Assembly: GCA_017554335.1 (NCBI GenBank)
Contig: JAFZIO010000051.1
Span: forward strand, 1 to 64,000
DNA length: 64,000 bases
Direction: 5' to 3'
Source of the DNA: Bacteroidales bacterium
GTDB taxonomy: Bacteria > Bacteroidota > Bacteroidia > Bacteroidales > UBA932
Shown: positions 38,677 through 47,060 of the stretch, in pieces
How the letters are laid out: every line of letters starts with the position of its first letter
Numbering within the stretch: position 1 is the first letter of the stretch
The notes under the pieces: generated by a model
Database searches by the model: none
Told to the model about the DNA's origin: nothing
The model's input: the letters and a program-made list of their open reading frames with translations, nothing else
Made by a program: the position numbers and the translations under genes

Positions 38677-40645
38677 GGAAAGTCCCGAAGAAGTCCGGGA
38701 AGGATTTGCTCACGCAGGCTGTGTCGTCTATCTCTATTGGCCCGTCTGCGCCCAGGGCGGCTACGCTCAGCGCCATGGCCATGCGGTGGTCGTGGTGGGA
38801 AGTGTAGGCGCCGCCTTTCAGCAACCTGCCGCTCAGCAGACGTCCGACCCAGGTTTCACCCTGGACAGTGAGCTCGTCGCCCTGTGCCTCCGCTTCTACG
38901 CCCATCTGCCGCAGCATGTCCAGAATAGCAACGGCCCTGTCGGATTCCTTGCCGGCCAGCCTGCCGAGGCCTGCGATACGGGACTCGCCGGCACAGAATG
39001 CCGCCAGCACGGATACGATGGGGAAGAGGTCGGGGGCGTTGTTGAGGTCGATGGAGAATCCCTCCAGCGGGGCACGCCGTACGCAGAGGGTGCCGTCGTC
39101 CAGCTGGGATACGAGCGCGCCGGCTTCTACCAGCACGTCGATTATGGCAATGTCGGCCTGGATGGACTTCATGTCCATGCCCTCCAGCTCCACGCTGCCG
39201 AAGATGGCACCGGCCACCAGAAAGTTGGCGGCGGCGCTCCAGTCGCTCTCGATGCCGAAGTTGGCGGCACGGTAGCGCTGGCCTCCGCGGACCTTGAAGC
39301 TGATGCCGGTGCAGCCGCTCCAGTCTTCCGCCTCCAGCAGTTCGGCGTCGCCCTCCATCTCGCTGCGGGTGCTGATGCCGAAGTGGCGCAGCACGTCCAG
39401 CGTGATGTACATATAGGGTATGCTCTTGGGCTCGTTGACAAAGAGCGAGCTGTCTTTCGAACATAGCGGCAGGGCCATCAGGAGGCCGGAAATCAGCTGC
39501 GAACCGCCGCTTCCGCTTACCTCCGCGTTGCCGGGGATGAGGGTGCCGCGGACGGTCAGGGGGACATGTATCTCCCGCTTGCCTTCTGTGGGCGCGTCGT
39601 CGTCACCGTTGGTCAGGAGCACTCCGAACGCAGCCATTATTGGCGCCGCCGAGTTCATGGGTCGGCGGGGGAGCGTGCCGTGGCCTTCGATGCGGAACGG
39701 TTGCCCGTTGATGGCCGACAGTACGGGTATGCTCAGGCGTGCCAGCAGGCCGGATTCTCCTACGTCCAGCTTGCTTAGCTTCAGCCCGCCGGCGGGGTTG
39801 CCTATGCCAGTTATTGTGAGCGTGCTGCCGTCTCTTTGTATCCTTGCGCCGAGGGCTTCGGCGGCTTTTATTGCGGCCTCGCTGTCGTCGCAGGGGGAGT
39901 AGTCGCTGAGGTGCGAGGTGCCGTCTGCCAGCGCTGCGGCGAGTATTGCCCGCTGGGCGAAGCTCTTTGACGCCGGCATGCGCAGGCCCTGCCTGACGAA
40001 GGTGTGCGCGTCGCCGTAAATCTTCCTGGCGAGCTCTGCTGCGACGGGCTGACCGGGGGCGGTCGCCTCTGTATTGCTGAGGGCGGCATATGTGAACGGG
40101 GCGCCTCTGCGGAGGCATTCGATGCGGGTTTCGCGCCCGGCGTCACCCATTCCGAAGGCTATCAGGCGGCCCTGCAACGAATCTACGTTTTCCAGCACCA
40201 CGCTGTAGAGGGAGTTGATGCGCCTGGCGTCGTCTGCATTGTGGCAGGTGGTGACAATCTTGGCGATGTCGGCTCCGTAGCGGAAGCAGCGGGCGAGTGC
40301 CATCTGCAGCCCACGGTCGTCCGGCGTCCCCACGAAGTCGTGGTGCGAACGGATTAGCTCCGTACCGCACTCGCGGCACAGCTTCTGGATGCGGCGGCTG
40401 ATCTCCGGCGGCGCCTCTATTTCCAGGTCCGCAAAGCGGGCGCCGGATTGGATGGCGAGGGTGAGTTTATGTTCCGCATCACCTCTGCAGGTGGCCACGA
40501 GGGGAATATCAGTCTGCCCGAACAGCTCTTCGATTTCGCTGTCGTTCAGGGGACAGAGATCCAGGCGGATCTCCGCCATCTCCAGCGACGGCAGGATGGC
40601 CAGTATCTCTTCGTATGTCTTATGCTGAATACTCGTACAAATCAT
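38669..40645 (-). CDS. aroD-aroA: Fused 3-dehydroquinate dehydratase (type I) and EPSP synthase
   Basis: The single 658-residue frame encodes two shikimate-pathway enzymes. Residues 1 to about 205 are type I dehydroquinate dehydratase: EMAEIRLDLCPL, the histidine segment LIRSHHDF and the Schiff-base lysine in DIAKIVTTCHNADD. Residues from about 215 to the end are EPSP synthase: LRMPASKSFAQRAILAAALA, VGESGLLARL, GSGGSQLISGLLMALPL and the C-terminal TSHHDHRMAMALSVAAL. The two domains are joined by only a few residues. The start is placed at ATG 40645 (MICTSIQH), where a conserved AroD begins. The enzymes catalyse non-consecutive steps (3 and 6), so direct channelling is not obvious. Confidence 0.93.
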   Translation of the reverse strand: MICTSIQHKTYEEILAILPSLEMAEIRLDLCPLNDSEIEELFGQTDIPLVATCRGDAEHKLTLAIQSGARFADLEIEAPPEISRRIQKLCRECGTELIRSHHDFVGTPDDRGLQMALARCFRYGADIAKIVTTCHNADDARRINSLYSVVLENVDSLQGRLIAFGMGDAGRETRIECLRRGAPFTYAALSNTEATAPGQPVAAELARKIYGDAHTFVRQGLRMPASKSFAQRAILAAALADGTSHLSDYSPCDDSEAAIKAAEALGARIQRDGSTLTITGIGNPAGGLKLSKLDVGESGLLARLSIPVLSAINGQPFRIEGHGTLPRRPMNSAAPIMAAFGVLLTNGDDDAPTEGKREIHVPLTVRGTLIPGNAEVSGSGGSQLISGLLMALPLCSKDSSLFVNEPKSIPYMYITLDVLRHFGISTRSEMEGDAELLEAEDWSGCTGISFKVRGGQRYRAANFGIESDWSAAANFLVAGAIFGSVELEGMDMKSIQADIAIIDVLVEAGALVSQLDDGTLCVRRAPLEGFSIDLNNAPDLFPIVSVLAAFCAGESRIAGLGRLAGKESDRAVAILDMLRQMGVEAEAQGDELTVQGETWVGRLLSGRLLKGGAYTSHHDHRMAMALSVAALGADGPIEIDDTACVSKSFPDFFGTFQK

Positions 40646-40653
40646 ATCGGATA

Positions 40654-40684
40654 CGAAGATACGCCATGCGTTTTGAAAATACAA
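40654..40684 (-). promoter_or_regulatory. Probable promoter for aroD-aroA
   Basis: On the minus strand, TTG (40684-40682), a 20-bp spacer and TATCTTCG (40661-40654) match the consensus with one mismatch. It overlaps the divergent tRNA-Leu promoter. Confidence 0.55.
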
Positions 40685-40702
40685 GAATAATCGATACCTT
40701 TG
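40672..40702 (+). promoter_or_regulatory. Promoter for tRNA-Leu
   Basis: TTTG (40672-40675), a 19-bp spacer and TACCTTTG (40695-40702) match the Bacteroidetes consensus exactly, about 35 bp upstream of the mature tRNA. Confidence 0.82.
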
Positions 40703-40736
40703 CAGTCCTTCGTCGGTTTTGATGAAGGCCGTCCCA

Positions 40737-40820
40737 GCCCGAGTGGCGGAATGGTAGACGCGATGGACTCAAAATCCATTGTCCCTTAAAGGCGTGGGGG
40801 TTCGAGTCCCCCCTCGGGCA
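40737..40820 (+). tRNA. tRNA-Leu (anticodon CAA)
   Basis: The 84-nt sequence folds as a class II tRNA: acceptor GCCCGAG/CTCGGGC with discriminator A, a D arm with the GGTAGA loop, anticodon stem ATGGA/TCCAT around loop CTCAAAA (anticodon CAA), a long variable arm typical of leucine tRNAs, and T arm GGGGG-TTCGAGT-CCCCC. The CCA end is not encoded. Confidence 0.97.
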
Positions 40821-40857
40821 CGAGAACAGCTGGCATTTTTGCCAGCTGTTCTCGTTT
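40821..40857 (+). terminator. Terminator after tRNA-Leu
   Basis: A perfect 14-bp inverted repeat (cgagaacagctggc at 40821-40834 with its complement at 40841-40854) and a 6-nt loop start directly after the tRNA and are followed by a short T run. Confidence 0.8.
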
Positions 40858-40885
40858 GCCCTCGGCGGGGCCCCTTCTTCCCGCC

Positions 40886-41022
40886 TCTGACAGGATTTAG
40901 CTGATTTCCTGTCAGTTTACTTGATTTTTCTTTGATTCTGACAGCTTTTGCCGTTTTTTCTGTCAGAAACGGCGAATTTTCTCTGATTCTGACAGCTTTT
41001 GCCACAAATCTTGTCAGAATTA
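40886..41022. repeat. Three tandem 51-bp hairpin repeats beside tRNA-Leu
   Basis: Three imperfect copies begin with TCTGACAG at 40886, 40937 and 40988, exactly 51 bp apart. Each holds an inverted repeat CTGACAG...CTGTCAG (the third ends in TTGTCAG) with a spacer of about 15 bp. Copies 2 and 3 share TCTGACAGCTTTTGCC. The last copy runs into the stop codon of the leftward sialidase-like gene. The rest of the 40646-41019 gap holds only the tRNA, its promoter and terminator. Confidence 0.88.
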
Positions 41023-42030
41023 CTTTTCCTTGACCTTCAAGTGCACATGTTTGATCCTTTGCCTATTGTAGGTGTAGGTGATGTCGACGGTGCCGTCTTT
41101 GCGGCAGATGATGGCGGGGTAGCTGTATTCCCCTTCCGGCTGATCTTCAAGTGTGAGCAGGTTTTTCCACTTAACGCCATCGGGCGAGCCCAGAAGAGAG
41201 AGTTTGTTCCTGCCCTGAAGAAGAGGGTTGCAGACCAGCAGCCTGAAGCCGGACTTCAGAGTGAGGCCGTCTATGCCGGAATTATTGTTCGGAAGCCCGG
41301 AGTCCTGAAGAGGCGTCCAGCCCTTGCCGTGGTCAGACGACTCAGCCCGGGCCAGGCAGCCTTCTTGTGTGCGGCACAGCATCTCCAGCTTCCCTTGGTG
41401 CAGGAAAAGAGTGGGCTGAATGGCATTGAAGCCGTTGTTGTCGATGGCGATTCTGCTCCATCCCGACAAGTCCCCCTCGGACCTTTCAACAAAAACTCGC
41501 CAGCAGTCCGGAGTATATTCGACACTGGTCGGATAGAGGACAGAGCCGTCCGGCATGGCCAGAGGCTTGTTTTTTATGGGACCGAGCATCCCGTCAGGAA
41601 GTCGCGCCGCCGCACTCCATGTCCTTCCTTCATCGGTCGATACCTTGTACTCTCCCCACCACTCCCTGGGATTGGGGCCGACTTTATAGAACAATGCAAC
41701 ACTCCCGCTCGCCAGCCGGAACAATACAGGATTCCAGCAAGGGTAGCGCAGGGAGTCTGACTTTACTCCATCGGCAATCAAGGCCGGCTCCGACCACCTG
41801 CCGTCACGGTATGATGCGCAATAGATGCAGACGTCCGGATTGCTCTCATAACTGCCTCCGAACCAGGCTGCAAGCAGACCGTTTTCCGTTTCGAGTACCG
41901 TTGAGGCGTGACACGACGGGAACGGCGCAGATTCGTAAATAAACCCGCTAGAGAGTATCTCTGTTTCCACGGAATGCATACATCCCGCCAGAAGAATCAC
42001 CGCAATAGAGAACAATGTCAGTCTTTTCAT
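41020..42030 (-). CDS. BNR-repeat sialidase-like lipoprotein
   Basis: This 336-residue lipoprotein (lipobox LLAGC) has the BNR/Asp-box beta-propeller of the sialidase-2 family: CHASTVLETENGLLAAWFGG, VSTDEGRTWSAAARLPDG, GPIKNKPLAMPDGS and QPTLFLHQGKLEML. Proteins of this type are annotated as exo-alpha-sialidases, but many lack that activity and act on other sugars, and no sialic-acid genes are visible here. The start at ATG 42030 gives a normal signal peptide. A TATCTTTG box on the minus strand (42035-42042) lies just upstream. The stop codon falls inside the 51-bp repeat array. Confidence 0.82.
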   Translation of the reverse strand: MKRLTLFSIAVILLAGCMHSVETEILSSGFIYESAPFPSCHASTVLETENGLLAAWFGGSYESNPDVCIYCASYRDGRWSEPALIADGVKSDSLRYPCWNPVLFRLASGSVALFYKVGPNPREWWGEYKVSTDEGRTWSAAARLPDGMLGPIKNKPLAMPDGSVLYPTSVEYTPDCWRVFVERSEGDLSGWSRIAIDNNGFNAIQPTLFLHQGKLEMLCRTQEGCLARAESSDHGKGWTPLQDSGLPNNNSGIDGLTLKSGFRLLVCNPLLQGRNKLSLLGSPDGVKWKNLLTLEDQPEGEYSYPAIICRKDGTVDITYTYNRQRIKHVHLKVKEK

Positions 42031-42034
42031 AAAA

Positions 42035-42068
42035 CAAAGATACAAATCTCTGAAAACATTTATCTTTG
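42035..42068. promoter_or_regulatory. Divergent pair of -7 elements
   Basis: TATCTTTG occurs on the minus strand at 42035-42042 (towards the sialidase-like gene) and on the plus strand at 42061-42068 (towards the SDR gene), 18 bp apart. Neither has a clear -33 element. Confidence 0.5.
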
Positions 42069-42075
42069 TAGAAGT

Positions 42076-42849
42076 ATGAAGACGGCACTCATTACAGGGG
42101 GGAGCTCCGGCATCGGGCTTGAGTATTCAAGGGAGTTTGCTTCCAGGGGATACCAGCTCGCACTGGTAAGCAATAGGGAGGGGGAACTTGCAGAAGCAAA
42201 ACAATCCTTGAATAAAGAGTTCAGCGTGCCTGTCCATACTCTTTGCGCGGATCTGGCTGCCGCAGACGCTGCGGAAAAGGTCCTGGCCTGGTGCGACTCG
42301 CTGGAATTACAAGTAGAAGTTCTCGTGAACAACGCCGGGATGTTCTTTATGGAATATCTCTGTCCGGAGAATAAAACGAAGGCGGAAACCATGATGGGGC
42401 TTCATGTCTGTACACCCACTAAACTTAGCATACTGTTCGGCGCCAGAATGAAAGAACGCGGCATAGGGTATATTCTCAATATGTCTTCAATGACCGCCAG
42501 CATTCCGGCCCCCGGGATTGCCGTTTACTCGGCTTCCAAGGCTTATCTGAAGAGCTTTGGCAAGAGTTTCTCATACGAAATGCGTCCTTTCGGGATCAAG
42601 GTAACCACGGTCTGTCCGGCGGCTATCGATACAGGTCTTTATCCAATAAGCCCTGCACTCAGACGCGCCCTGCGCAGGATCGGTATCATCCGCAGTCCCC
42701 GTTGGCTCGCGCGCCGCGCCGTAAGGGCGCTTTTCCGCGGCCGCCGTACCATCAGCCCGGGAATAATGAACGCAATAGTACCAGCCCTGGTCGCCATCCT
42801 CCCTTCGCGAGTTATTGACCGCTTGGGCTTAAAGTGGATTATGCGTTAA
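42076..42849 (+). CDS. Short-chain dehydrogenase/reductase (SDR)
   Basis: This 257-residue NAD(P)-dependent oxidoreductase has the classical SDR motifs: TGGSSGIG for cofactor binding at the N-terminus, VNNAG in the core, and the catalytic Ser plus YSASK. The basic and hydrophobic C-terminal part (RRALRRIGIIRSPRWLARRAVRALFRG) resembles the SDRs annotated as DltE-like or acyl-processing, often membrane-associated. The substrate cannot be told from sequence. The start is at ATG 42076, 7 bp after a TATCTTTG box. Confidence 0.88.
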   Translation: MKTALITGGSSGIGLEYSREFASRGYQLALVSNREGELAEAKQSLNKEFSVPVHTLCADLAAADAAEKVLAWCDSLELQVEVLVNNAGMFFMEYLCPENKTKAETMMGLHVCTPTKLSILFGARMKERGIGYILNMSSMTASIPAPGIAVYSASKAYLKSFGKSFSYEMRPFGIKVTTVCPAAIDTGLYPISPALRRALRRIGIIRSPRWLARRAVRALFRGRRTISPGIMNAIVPALVAILPSRVIDRLGLKWIMR

Positions 42850-42888
42850 AAAATACTTAACTTAGTGCCTATAATAAAATCTAGCGCA

Positions 42889-43266
42889 ATGAAAGCAATA
42901 CAAACAGACAAGGCGCCGGCGGCAATCGGGCCGTACAGCCAGGCAATCAACAGTGGTGCAGGATTGGTTTTCGTTTCCGGGCAGCTGCCCATAGATCCTG
43001 CAACAGGTGCTTTCCCGGAGGGCGGCGTTAAAGAACAGACCCGCCAGAGTCTCACGAACGCCAAAGCTATACTTGAGGCTGCCGGACTCGGCCTGAATAA
43101 TGTTGTAAAGACAACGGTGTTCCTTGCCGACATGGCTGATTTTGCCGCGATGAACGAGGTGTACGCCCAATTCTTCGGTGCCCCGTACCCTGCAAGGAGC
43201 GCAGTGGCGGTGAAAACCCTTCCAAAGGGTGCACTGGTCGAGATTGAGTGTATAGCCGCTCAATAA
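42889..43266 (+). CDS. ridA: RidA-family enamine/imine deaminase
   Basis: This 125-residue cytoplasmic protein of the YjgF/YER057c/UK114 family forms trimers and hydrolyses reactive 2-aminoacrylate-type enamines. TDKAPAAIGPYSQAI at the N-terminus, VFVSGQLPIDPATG, and the key arginine at about 103 in YPARSAVAV are all present. ATG 42889 is preferred over an in-frame GTG at 42865. Its 3' end overlaps the convergent phosphatase gene by 7 bp. Confidence 0.95.
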   Translation: MKAIQTDKAPAAIGPYSQAINSGAGLVFVSGQLPIDPATGAFPEGGVKEQTRQSLTNAKAILEAAGLGLNNVVKTTVFLADMADFAAMNEVYAQFFGAPYPARSAVAVKTLPKGALVEIECIAAQ

Positions 43267-43901
43267 AGAAGTTCTGTACGAAGCTCCCGGACGCTGTGGA
43301 TAAGGTGGTTGCCCGCGAGCTCTCCGGCACTGCGGTAGCCCCAGGTGACCGCCAGCGCCTCAATGCCTCCGTTAGCGGCAGTACGCATGTCGGTAGGGGA
43401 GTCTCCCACCAAAAGGGCGTCTAAAGGAGTCACGCCTGCGCGGCGAAGCACTTCCTGCACAATCTCCGGGTCCGGCTTCAGCGGATACCCGGGCCGGTTT
43501 CCCAGTATCGCAACAAACCCAATCTCCGGAAAGAAGCGATGGATGAGGTACTCCGTACCCTCCTGGAACTTGTTGGAGGCGACGGCCATCTGCACGCCGC
43601 ACTTATGAAGATCGCCCAGCAGCTCCGGGATGCCCGGGTAGGGACGCGTATACACATCAATATGAGCCTGGTAATAAGCGATAAAATCTGCCAGGGCTGC
43701 ATCCACCATGTCTTCACCGGCCCCTGAAGGCAGCGCCTGCTGCACGAGGTTGCGTACGCCGTGACCCACCATTCTGCGGTATTCATCAACCGTATGCATA
43801 GGCAGCCCGCGCAACTCCAAGGCGTGGTTTACGGCCGCGGAAAGATCCTCCAGGGTATCCAGGAGCGTGCCGTCCAAATCGAATAGTATCAGTTTCTTCA
43901 C
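43260..43901 (-). CDS. gph: HAD-superfamily phosphoglycolate phosphatase-like enzyme
   Basis: The product of about 213 residues has the four HAD motifs: FDLDGTLLDT (nucleophile Asp), VASNK, the lysine in KPDPEI, and VGDSPTDM. The cap helices (SAAVNHALELRGLPMHTVDEYRRMVGHG) are typical of Gph, which dephosphorylates 2-phosphoglycolate. Related phosphatases act on other small phosphates, so the name is provisional. There is no ATG at a suitable place: GTG at 43901 gives the best N-terminus, TTG at 43907 is the alternative. Confidence 0.88.
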   Translation of the reverse strand: MKKLILFDLDGTLLDTLEDLSAAVNHALELRGLPMHTVDEYRRMVGHGVRNLVQQALPSGAGEDMVDAALADFIAYYQAHIDVYTRPYPGIPELLGDLHKCGVQMAVASNKFQEGTEYLIHRFFPEIGFVAILGNRPGYPLKPDPEIVQEVLRRAGVTPLDALLVGDSPTDMRTAANGGIEALAVTWGYRSAGELAGNHLIHSVRELRTELLY

Positions 43902-43968
43902 ATACAAATATAGACAAACCCGGCTGAAAATGTCGACAGGTGTAGCAAAGATTTATTAATTTTGCCTT

Positions 43969-44880
43969 ATGGTTAAGCAGAAAGGCAAAAAATATCCCTT
44001 TGAAGTACGGTTGCGTGCGTTCCGGATTTGGCAGAAACTGGGCGTCAATCCCTGGGCCAAGGCCAACAAAAAGGACGGAAAAAACAAACCTGGAGACTTC
44101 TACAAGGGCGCTTTTGACAGCATCCCGTTTCTGAACGACGATGCCAAACGCACTTTCGTACACCTCCTGCTCCGGCCGGGGTACATGATACGCGACTACA
44201 TCAAGGGCGATCATGAGAAATATCTTGCTCCGCTGACGGCACTTATTATCTTCTATGCCTTTTTCGCCCTGGTTTCGTCTGTCCTCCAGCCGGTGCAGCA
44301 CGACAAGTTGTCTTCGCTTGACCCCAGTGAAACCAGCATATCCCTGGGCGGCGGTTCTATCGAAGTAAGACCAGGCCATGATTCAACGGCAGTTGACCGG
44401 ATAACAAAGAATACGGCCAGTATAGTTCAGCGAGGCTATATTTATTTGCACCTTGACCAGAATCCGGAAGCCGTCCAAACCCAGGCCCAGGCCTCGCTGG
44501 CAGCTTTGGAAGGTGCACTCCGCAGCCAGGGCATCCCGCTGTTCATAAGTGATTTCCTGATTCTCTGGCTGGCAATGGTCATGACGCTCAGGAGGCGCAA
44601 GATAAGTATGTCCGCATGTGCCGCAGCATCTGCATACGTACTGTGCCAGTTCAGCTTTTTCATGCTGTTCGCCGTCCTTATTTCATGGGGCAAGAGCGCC
44701 TCGATCAGCGTCAGCCTGATGCTGCTCCTGCTCGTCGTGGACTATCGCCAGTGGCTGAACATCCCCTGGAAACAATCCTTAAAGCTGACCATCGTCACAG
44801 GCATTTATTACGCTCTGCTTTATCTCGCAGTAATACTGGCCATAAGCGCATTGGTGCTGATTGTGGCCTACTTTAAATGA
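43969..44880 (+). CDS. DUF3667-family membrane protein
   Basis: The 303-residue protein has a cytoplasmic N-terminal part with FLNDDAKRTFVHLLLRPGYMIRDYIKGDHEKYLAPL, the hallmark of DUF3667. One hydrophobic segment follows (LTALIIFYAFFALVSSVL), then an extracytoplasmic loop of about 90 residues and three or four more membrane segments at the C-terminus. No biochemical role is established for the family. A TAATTTTG box (43957-43964) is 4 bp before the ATG, so the leader would be extremely short if it is used. Confidence 0.78.
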   Translation: MVKQKGKKYPFEVRLRAFRIWQKLGVNPWAKANKKDGKNKPGDFYKGAFDSIPFLNDDAKRTFVHLLLRPGYMIRDYIKGDHEKYLAPLTALIIFYAFFALVSSVLQPVQHDKLSSLDPSETSISLGGGSIEVRPGHDSTAVDRITKNTASIVQRGYIYLHLDQNPEAVQTQAQASLAALEGALRSQGIPLFISDFLILWLAMVMTLRRRKISMSACAAASAYVLCQFSFFMLFAVLISWGKSASISVSLMLLLLVVDYRQWLNIPWKQSLKLTIVTGIYYALLYLAVILAISALVLIVAYFK

Positions 44881-44917
44881 TGATGCAAGGTTTTATTATC
44901 TTTCTAATTATAATAAT

Positions 44918-47053
44918 ATGAGGAAGATAATTGCTCTGTTGCCCATTTTGTCCCTGATGCTCCTAAGCGGATGCATCTGGAACTGGCTGGATCCTGTGAA
45001 CGACGAGGAGGTGGAGGCTGTAGATTTGGGCTTGCCTTCCGGAGTAAAATGGGCTTCGAAGAATCTTGGCGCAAAGAATCCGGAAGATTTGGGCACGAAC
45101 AGCACCTGGCCTTCAAATCCGACTGAAGATAGCATCCTGAATATGGACGACGATATCGTCAGCTCCCGGCTCGGACCTGAATGGCGCATGCCTACGCAAT
45201 GGGAGTTCAGGGAGTTGCTGATGTATTGCAAGTGGGAGCCGACTCAAAGGAATGGAAAACAAGGATATAAGGTCACTTCTAAGATTAATTCCAATAGCCT
45301 GTTTATCCCTGTAGTCACTCAAAAGTTGTTGTTCTCAGATGAAGAGACAGAGACCTTTTATTGGACTTCCTGCGCTGCGGATGACGATAAAGCCGTTGCC
45401 TTATCAGTCCTTGAGCAGTCTTTAATCGAAAAGACCCGGTCAAACAATATGTATTACCGGCCGGTTATGGCGGGCCGGGAGGAGCCAAAGGACTTCTCAT
45501 TATCCGGATGTCCGCCCAAGGTGCCGGCCGGAAGCGTTTTTTATCCGGAAGTGTCTTATTTTCCGTCTGACGCTATCAATAAAAGCCTGGTTTGGAAATC
45601 CAATGATGAGCAGATAGCGGTTATTGATAAAGATGGTTTTATATATGCACTTTCACCCGGCAGGGTCGAGATTCAAGTTACATCTCCTGTTCTTGGGAAA
45701 ACCGAGTTTTATATTCTCACGGTTGCAGATTATTGTGTCCCCAAGATGATTGATTTAGGTCTGCCATCCGGAACACTTTGGGCTTCACACGACCTGGGGG
45801 CTACAGATGATAATACAGCAGGTCTGGGGTTTGCTTGGGGTGAGGTCCGTCCGAAACTGTATTTTACCCAATCAGAATATAACGGCTCCAGGTGCAGCTA
45901 TACGGATGGGACCAATTATCTGAAACAGGAAGATGATGCGGCAACGGTTATTCTTGGAAAAGAATGGAGAATACCTTCTCCCGCAGATTATAGTGAGCTT
46001 GCAGAAAACTGTAATATTACATATACACAAGAGGAAGGCCGGAAAGGATTTGTTCTCACCAGCAAAATCAACGGAAACTCGATTTTCTTCCCGTCCCCGG
46101 CCATCAGCCCTAAGTTCTGGACCTCTCAAATGTATTATGATGACCACAGGAAAAGCCTGGCTGTACAAATCTATAATAACATCAATTCTTTTTCCATCAA
46201 TTCTTTTTCCGACTTCAGGTATGAAGGGAAAAGAATAAGGCCTGTATACGGAGGAACGCGGCCTGCTTCAGATTTCTCGGTTACCAATCCGGAATTCACA
46301 ATGTATATAGGCGAAACTGCCCCCGCCCCTATTGTTTACCGTCAAATCGTTCCCGGTGAGTCCCGGAGCGTTGAGTGGAAAAGCAGCAGTCCTGATATTG
46401 TCTCCGTTGATGATGAAGGGAATCTAACGGCCCGTTATTTCGGAGAGGCAACTATTCTGGCTTATGTCAGGTCGAGCGGCTGTAGCGCAAGGTGTCATGT
46501 TACAGTTCCCGGGCACAGGGGGATGGTGCCGATAGATCTCGGCTTGCCTTCCCGTACAAAATGGGCTTCGTGTAACCTTGGAGCACAGACCGATAAAGAC
46601 TTGGGCTACTTTTTGTCTTTCGGTGAGGCTCAGCCCAAAGATGATTATTCCAAGGAAACGTATACAGGATGGCACGAAGACCCCGTTACGGCGATTCTGG
46701 GAAAGCATTGGAGGATGCCTTCTGCCTGGGAGATGGCCGAACTGTTTTCTGTAAATGGCCGGACATACCGGCGCGAGAACGGTAACGCTACCGGAAGCGG
46801 AGAAAGGCCGTCCTGGTGGCTCTGCGACAAGTCCTCTGCTTTCATCTTCGTCTTACCTACCGGAGGCTATATGGACGGAAAAGAGAACCTTCAAAGTTCT
46901 AATGCATATTACTGGTGCACAAATGAAGGCTCTCCATGGTACTTCCATGACATCCCCTATACCGACGATCCGTATGCGGCAGGCCCGGACGAACCAAGAC
47001 CGAGCGACTCTCCTCATCTGGGGATGCTGGTCCGGCCTGTTTGGGTGGATTGA
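44918..47053 (+). CDS. Modular lipoprotein with three FISUMP-like repeats and Ig-like (BIG2) domains
   Basis: This 711-residue lipoprotein (lipobox LLSGC) contains three repeats that open with V/I-D-L-G-L-P-S and W-A-S..L-G-A, at about residues 34, 277 and 538. Each continues with a WRMP or WRIPS motif followed by a domain ending in RPV. They resemble the Fibrobacter succinogenes major paralogous domain. Between them lie two BIG2-like domains (LVWKSNDEQIAVIDKDGFIYAL; VEWKSSSPDIVSVDDEGNL). The function is unknown; surface binding or adhesion is likely. Its DNA is poorer in GC and richer in A/T-ending codons than its neighbours, suggesting transfer. It ends 7 bp from the convergent GDPD gene. 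Confidence 0.8.
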   Translation: MRKIIALLPILSLMLLSGCIWNWLDPVNDEEVEAVDLGLPSGVKWASKNLGAKNPEDLGTNSTWPSNPTEDSILNMDDDIVSSRLGPEWRMPTQWEFRELLMYCKWEPTQRNGKQGYKVTSKINSNSLFIPVVTQKLLFSDEETETFYWTSCAADDDKAVALSVLEQSLIEKTRSNNMYYRPVMAGREEPKDFSLSGCPPKVPAGSVFYPEVSYFPSDAINKSLVWKSNDEQIAVIDKDGFIYALSPGRVEIQVTSPVLGKTEFYILTVADYCVPKMIDLGLPSGTLWASHDLGATDDNTAGLGFAWGEVRPKLYFTQSEYNGSRCSYTDGTNYLKQEDDAATVILGKEWRIPSPADYSELAENCNITYTQEEGRKGFVLTSKINGNSIFFPSPAISPKFWTSQMYYDDHRKSLAVQIYNNINSFSINSFSDFRYEGKRIRPVYGGTRPASDFSVTNPEFTMYIGETAPAPIVYRQIVPGESRSVEWKSSSPDIVSVDDEGNLTARYFGEATILAYVRSSGCSARCHVTVPGHRGMVPIDLGLPSRTKWASCNLGAQTDKDLGYFLSFGEAQPKDDYSKETYTGWHEDPVTAILGKHWRMPSAWEMAELFSVNGRTYRRENGNATGSGERPSWWLCDKSSAFIFVLPTGGYMDGKENLQSSNAYYWCTNEGSPWYFHDIPYTDDPYAAGPDEPRPSDSPHLGMLVRPVWVD

Positions 47054-47060
47054 TGCCGAA

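Noticed and set aside
40769..41005. A 78-codon leftward open frame through the tRNA-Leu and the 51-bp repeats
   Set aside because: It reads through a tRNA gene and its repeated peptide only reflects the DNA repeat, so it is not a gene.
40886..41022. CRISPR array
   Set aside because: There are only three units with no unique spacers between conserved direct repeats, and no cas genes nearby; the period and internal palindromes fit a tandem repeat instead.
41020..42030. True sialidase with a sialic-acid use locus
   Set aside because: The beta-propeller family fits, but no sialic-acid lyase, transporter or kinase is near, so the specific activity is left open.
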